From positions 1 to 8,053 of the forward strand of contig CAKOVA010000075.1 in the NCBI GenBank assembly GCA_934120735.1: 8,053 bases of DNA, in the 5' to 3' direction. Shown here piece by piece: positions 5,794 to 8,053 of this stretch. The number at the start of each line of letters is the position of its first letter. Within the stretch, counting starts at the first letter, position 1. This DNA comes from an uncultured Prevotella sp. (lineage in GTDB: Bacteria > Bacteroidota > Bacteroidia > Bacteroidales > Bacteroidaceae). Under the pieces are notes generated by a model. It saw only the letters and a list, made by a program, of their open reading frames with translations, had not been told where the DNA came from and searched no databases. The position numbers and the translations under genes are program-made.

Positions 5794-6300
5794 TACTCCT
5801 TACTACAATTTTTCTTGACAACGCACCTCTCCATGCTTGGCGAATTTGCAAACAACCTCGCCGCTGGTCACAAATACGCCCAAAACAAGCGACTTTCGCA
5901 TGTCGCTAATAGCCAACATTTTACGCGCATCGCATATCGAACGAGCTGGATATCCAACCACTTTTAGCTTAAATCTCATTGCTTTAAGGGGCCAATTCAC
6001 ATGACTTTGCCCTGCAATACATTACAGATTAACGGACAAAAAGATGGTTATAACGGAGAAAAAGCCAGATTTTTAGTGTAAAATGCGATTTTTCTTACTA
6101 AACAATCGCCTGTTTGCTTCCTGTTTGCCTATCATTTTTTTCCAGATTGTCAATTTGCAGATGCCGTTTTTGGGGCGAAAATTGGTAAAAAATCACAACG
6201 TAATGGGCAATGTTACCCTCGTTGCCGAAATGAGATGAATGGCGCCAACAGGGGTTAAACAGTGGCATTCTTTCTACAGTTCTACCCCACCCTCCATCCG
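5794..6300. other. Intergenic stretch with no confident gene
   Basis: This part of the gap between the AACT array and the SusC-like fragment is mostly A/T-rich, non-coding in appearance and has no RNA gene that I can see. A minus-strand frame is open from 5979 (ATG) or 6000 (GTG) to 5803, 58 or 65 codons, with two CxnC-spaced cysteines but no recognisable domain and no promoter box. It might be a small gene or a decayed remnant, and I do not call it. Confidence 0.5.
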
Positions 6301-6334
6301 TGCAACGTAAAGATAAAACGTGTTTTACGTTGCA
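6301..6334. promoter_or_regulatory. 11-bp inverted repeat upstream of the SusC-like gene, candidate operator
   Basis: TGCAACGTAAA (6301-6311) and TTTACGTTGCA (6324-6334) are perfect inverted copies with a 12-nt spacer, ending 40 nt before the TATATTTG box. The spacer adds AAAAC (6315-6319) against GTTTT (6322-6326), which would make a competing smaller hairpin. Distance and symmetry suit a regulator binding site for the receptor gene. Confidence 0.45.
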
Positions 6335-6374
6335 AAAAGTAAGATAAAATCACACTTATTGCAATAATTTTCAC

Positions 6375-6382
6375 TATATTTG
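6375..6382 (+). promoter_or_regulatory. -7 box (TATATTTG) of the SusC-like gene
   Basis: TATATTTG matches TAnnTTTG and is followed by CAC. It would give a leader of about 90 nt before the ATG at 6479. The nearest TTG (6359-6361) is only 13 nt upstream, so there is no proper -33 element; an activator or alternative sigma factor may be needed. Confidence 0.5.
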
Positions 6383-6478
6383 CACTTTATTTAAGAATAC
6401 CAGATTGTTTTTAAAGTAATTCGAATGTAGTATAACTAAGACAAAGAAAGGATATTGTCTTTAAATTTTTAATCATGT

Positions 6479-7138
6479 ATGGCAAATAATCAATCGGCAA
6501 AACAGTTACTTTTCACATGGGTTATGAAAAGTATTGTCATCACTTGTTGCTTGTTAAGCCCAATGGCTGCGATAAACTTTCATGCGTATGCGGCTCCAGT
6601 GAAAAGCGAATTTCCAACAGATTCGCTGCGCACCACTGAGGCGAAATCAAACGATGGAGCACACAAGCACCTTATTCAGGGCATTGTGTTGTCGGCTACC
6701 GACAAAGAACCATTGCCAGGAGTAACCATTTTTATCAAAGGAACCTCGCAGGGTACACAAACCGATTTGGAAGGACGTTTCAGGTTGGAAACCGACGTCG
6801 TCGCCCCAAAATTGCAGTTTACCTACGCCAGCATGAAGCCCCTGTTGCTTCCATGGAAGGGCGAGAAGGAAATGAAAGTTTTGATGGAAGACGGGGTTGA
6901 GCTTATTGATGAGGTGGTGGTAACGGGCTATCAACGCATTAGAAAGAATGAGATGATTGGCTCTGCCAACACCGTAAAAAGCGAAGATTTATTTTACGAT
7001 GGGCATCAAAGCATTGAGCAGATGCTACAAGGTAAACTTGTGGGAACCAGTGTGTTAAACACCAGCGGATTAGTAGGAACGGCTCAGAAGGTACGCGTGC
7101 GTGGTACCTCCACCTTGTTGGACAATACCAAGAACTGA
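6479..7138 (+). pseudogene. N-terminal fragment of a SusC/RagA-like TonB-dependent receptor
   Basis: A 219-codon fragment of a family normally about 1000 residues long. In order: a long signal peptide (hydrophobic about 17-37, likely cut after HAYA at 35-38); a carboxypeptidase-regulatory-like beta-sandwich (about 65-138) with IQGIVLSATDKEPLPGVTI and GTQTDLEGRFRL; the TonB box DEVVVTGY (144-151); and the beginning of the plug with SIEQMLQGKLVGTSVL (178-193) and KVRVRGTST (204-212). It stops at residue 219, just where relatives continue into a segment ending in WVVDG. The rest of the plug and the entire barrel are missing, and none of the three downstream frames continues the family. An intact receptor would import glycans or peptides with a SusD lipoprotein; this fragment cannot. 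Its promoter and reading frame are intact, so a secreted periplasmic domain could still be made. It may be a remnant of a rearrangement or a silent recombination partner for full-length receptors. Confidence 0.85.
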
Positions 7139-7149
7139 TAAATATATTT

Positions 7150-7216
7150 CTTTTTCTTTCACTGATTATATCTTACTACATAACTACAATAAAGGATAAA
7201 GCGGTGAAAGAAAAAG
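7150..7216. repeat. 13-bp perfect inverted repeat after the receptor fragment
   Basis: CTTTTTCTTTCAC (7150-7162) and GTGAAAGAAAAAG (7204-7216) are exact inverted copies with 41 nt between, starting 11 nt past the stop of the receptor fragment. The right arm is shared with the larger inverted repeat at 7196-7293. Confidence 0.8.
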
Positions 7217-7293
7217 GATTAACGTGTAGTTGGGTGTTCAAAATAATTATACTACGCAGTAACTACATCTGCCTTTCTCTTTCATCGCTTTAT
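7196..7293. repeat. Long imperfect inverted repeat between convergent genes
   Basis: 7196-7217 and 7272-7293 are inverted copies matching at 20 of 22 positions (core GTGAAAGA and CGCTTTAT-type ends). Inward of each arm, TGTAGTT (7225-7231) and AACTACA (7261-7267) extend the symmetry after a short indel, leaving a 29-nt centre. It could serve as a two-way transcription end for the receptor fragment and the hlyD-like gene, or as a recombination or transposon-like end. Confidence 0.75.
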
Positions 7294-7310
7294 TACGGTT
7301 AAAAAGGATA

Positions 7311-7790
7311 TTATATGCTGTTTGTTATTTGCTTGACAATTCTTTGAAGCACGCTTTCATTGCTAACAAGTATAGATACTGTGCCTGTCATTCCCTTGAT
7401 AATTTTATACCTGCAATCCGTTACCTTTACCTGTGCTGTGAACACGCTACCTTCTGTCGTTTGTCGGGGTGTATGCGATGTGGCGGTTATCGTACCATAG
7501 GCTGTTCCGTAGGTTTCTGCATCGTAGCCCTCAAATTCTATGTTTGCCGTCATTCCTTTTGTTACCCAATTCACATATTTATAGGGAATGTCTATTGTTC
7601 CTTGATGTTCGTCTGCCATCTCAATCCTTGCACTGATGGTCTCAGGATAAGGTATAAAGTATGCACCTGTCAGCAGTCCCAATATCACAATGGTGATGAT
7701 TGTGATACCATAACGGACAATCCTTGATGGTATCTCGCCAATAATATGCCTTACTTTCTCGCTGCGAAGTTCTATCTTGTTGTCTGCCAT
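7311..7790 (-). CDS. Miniature HlyD-like membrane-fusion protein of an ABC exporter
   Basis: A 159-residue protein. The N-terminus, IELRSEKVRHIIGEIPSRIVRYG (6-28) followed by one membrane helix (about 27-46) and YPETISARIEM (48-58), matches the start of HlyD-type adaptor proteins in Bacteroidota peptide export systems. The C-terminal part, VNWVTKGMTANIEFEGYDAETYG (73-95) and IIKGMTGTVSIL (130-141), matches the end of the same family. The middle that full-length relatives (about 400 residues) carry, the lipoyl domain and the coiled-coil hairpin that reaches the outer-membrane channel, is absent. It follows the ABC ATPase gene by 17 nt, with AAAGGA before the ATG as a plausible ribosome binding site, so the two form an operon. 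The frame is open and continuous, so it is either a natural short family or an in-frame deletion. Substrate unknown; bacteriocin-type peptide export is inferred from the family. Confidence 0.75.
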   Translation of the reverse strand: MADNKIELRSEKVRHIIGEIPSRIVRYGITIITIVILGLLTGAYFIPYPETISARIEMADEHQGTIDIPYKYVNWVTKGMTANIEFEGYDAETYGTAYGTITATSHTPRQTTEGSVFTAQVKVTDCRYKIIKGMTGTVSILVSNESVLQRIVKQITNSI

Positions 7791-7807
7791 AATTTTCCTT
7801 TCTGCTG

Positions 7808-8053
7808 TTAGTTGCCCAATTCCAATTGATTCTTTACAAGGTTATAGTATGCACCCCGCTTTGCTGTGAGTGTTTCGTGGTTACCAATTTCTACCACCTT
7901 TCCTTTATCCAACACCACAATCTGGTCAGCATTCTTCACCGTACTTAGTCGGTGTGCCACGATAACCACCGTCTTGCCTTTATAGAACTCGTCCAGATGT
8001 TCCACAATCATACGTTCGTTGTTGGCATCGAGCGAGTTGGTAGCTTCATCAAG
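7808..8053 (-). CDS. ABC exporter, C-terminal end of the ATPase domain (partial)
   Basis: Only the last 81 codons lie in the window; the gene continues beyond 8053. The visible part starts at LDEATNSLD, that is the Walker B end with its catalytic glutamate and the D-loop, followed by VVIVAHRLSTVKNADQIVVLDKG, the switch histidine (H-loop) and strand, then the usual exporter tail with GNHETLTAKRGAYYNLVKNQLE. This is typical of exporter half-transporters with fused membrane and ATPase domains, such as peptide/bacteriocin exporters, sometimes with an N-terminal C39 peptidase; that part cannot be seen here. It is transcribed into the HlyD-like gene. An internal ATG at 8011 is not the true start, because the domain continues upstream of it without interruption. 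Confidence 0.9.
   Translation of the reverse strand, partial: LDEATNSLDANNERMIVEHLDEFYKGKTVVIVAHRLSTVKNADQIVVLDKGKVVEIGNHETLTAKRGAYYNLVKNQLELGN

Noticed and set aside
5803..6000. Minus-strand ORF of 58-65 codons.
   Set aside because: No domain, no promoter box, a GTG start for the long form, and it neighbours a repeat field; kept only as a note in the intergenic entry.
6475..6489. Five-codon upstream ORF (ATG TAT GGC AAA TAA) overlapping the start of the receptor fragment.
   Set aside because: Most likely a chance consequence of two nearby ATGs; nothing in the sequence shows it has a regulatory role.
7201..7300. Tiny peptides beginning MKEKG or GTG-KEKG inside the inverted repeats, considered as exported peptide precursors for the ABC/HlyD pair.
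   Set aside because: They are 12 and about 32 codons, lack a double-glycine leader and are produced by the repeat itself; the true substrate is probably encoded outside the window.

Overview
The window looks like chromosomal DNA of a Bacteroidota bacterium, most likely in or near Prevotellaceae. The support is: -7 promoter boxes of the form TAnnTTTG before several genes, almost no Shine-Dalgarno sequences, a SusC/RagA-type TonB-dependent receptor fragment, a stand-alone AICAR transformylase, and a small protein resembling an N-terminal domain I associate with this phylum. The species cannot be fixed from the sequence alone.

Layout. 1-106 holds no gene I can support. 107-418 (-) encodes a small zinc-ribbon protein with two membrane segments. 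After a terminator-like stem and a -7 box, 678-2814 (+) is a compact three-gene operon, pabA-pabB-pabC, with ATGA overlaps at both junctions. Its products convert chorismate and glutamine to 4-amino-4-deoxychorismate and then to p-aminobenzoate for folate. 3060-3419 (+) is rplS (ribosomal protein bL19), with its own promoter, a 5' leader hairpin and a very strong terminator whose 3' arm is duplicated in tandem. 3566-3874 (-) is a small protein that converges on rplS. A perfect 16-bp palindrome lies on its promoter. 4122-5303 (+) is a stand-alone AICAR formyltransferase (the C-terminal half of PurH), followed at 20 nt by a 63-codon very basic ORF.

5516-6478 has no confident gene. Its first part is a dense repeat field: five 10-bp AGTT units, an inverted partial copy of them, then 16 tandem units of about 8 bp (consensus AACTYGTN). 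Its last part holds a long inverted repeat and a TATATTTG promoter for the next gene. 6479-7138 (+) is the N-terminal fifth of a SusC-like outer-membrane receptor (signal peptide, carboxypeptidase-regulatory-like domain, TonB box, start of the plug) that stops inside the conserved plug; the barrel is absent.

The fragment faces, across a 170-bp segment with three related copies of a GTGAAAGARAAAG motif in alternating orientation, a minus-strand export operon. That operon consists of the end of an ABC-transporter ATPase (7808-8053, running off the window) and an unusually short HlyD-like membrane-fusion protein (7311-7790). The right end therefore looks rearranged, while the left two thirds is ordinary housekeeping sequence. 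The best candidates for something undescribed are the receptor fragment with its inverted-repeat junction, the miniature HlyD protein, the palindrome operator at 3986-4001, and the two-orientation AACT/AGTT repeat field.
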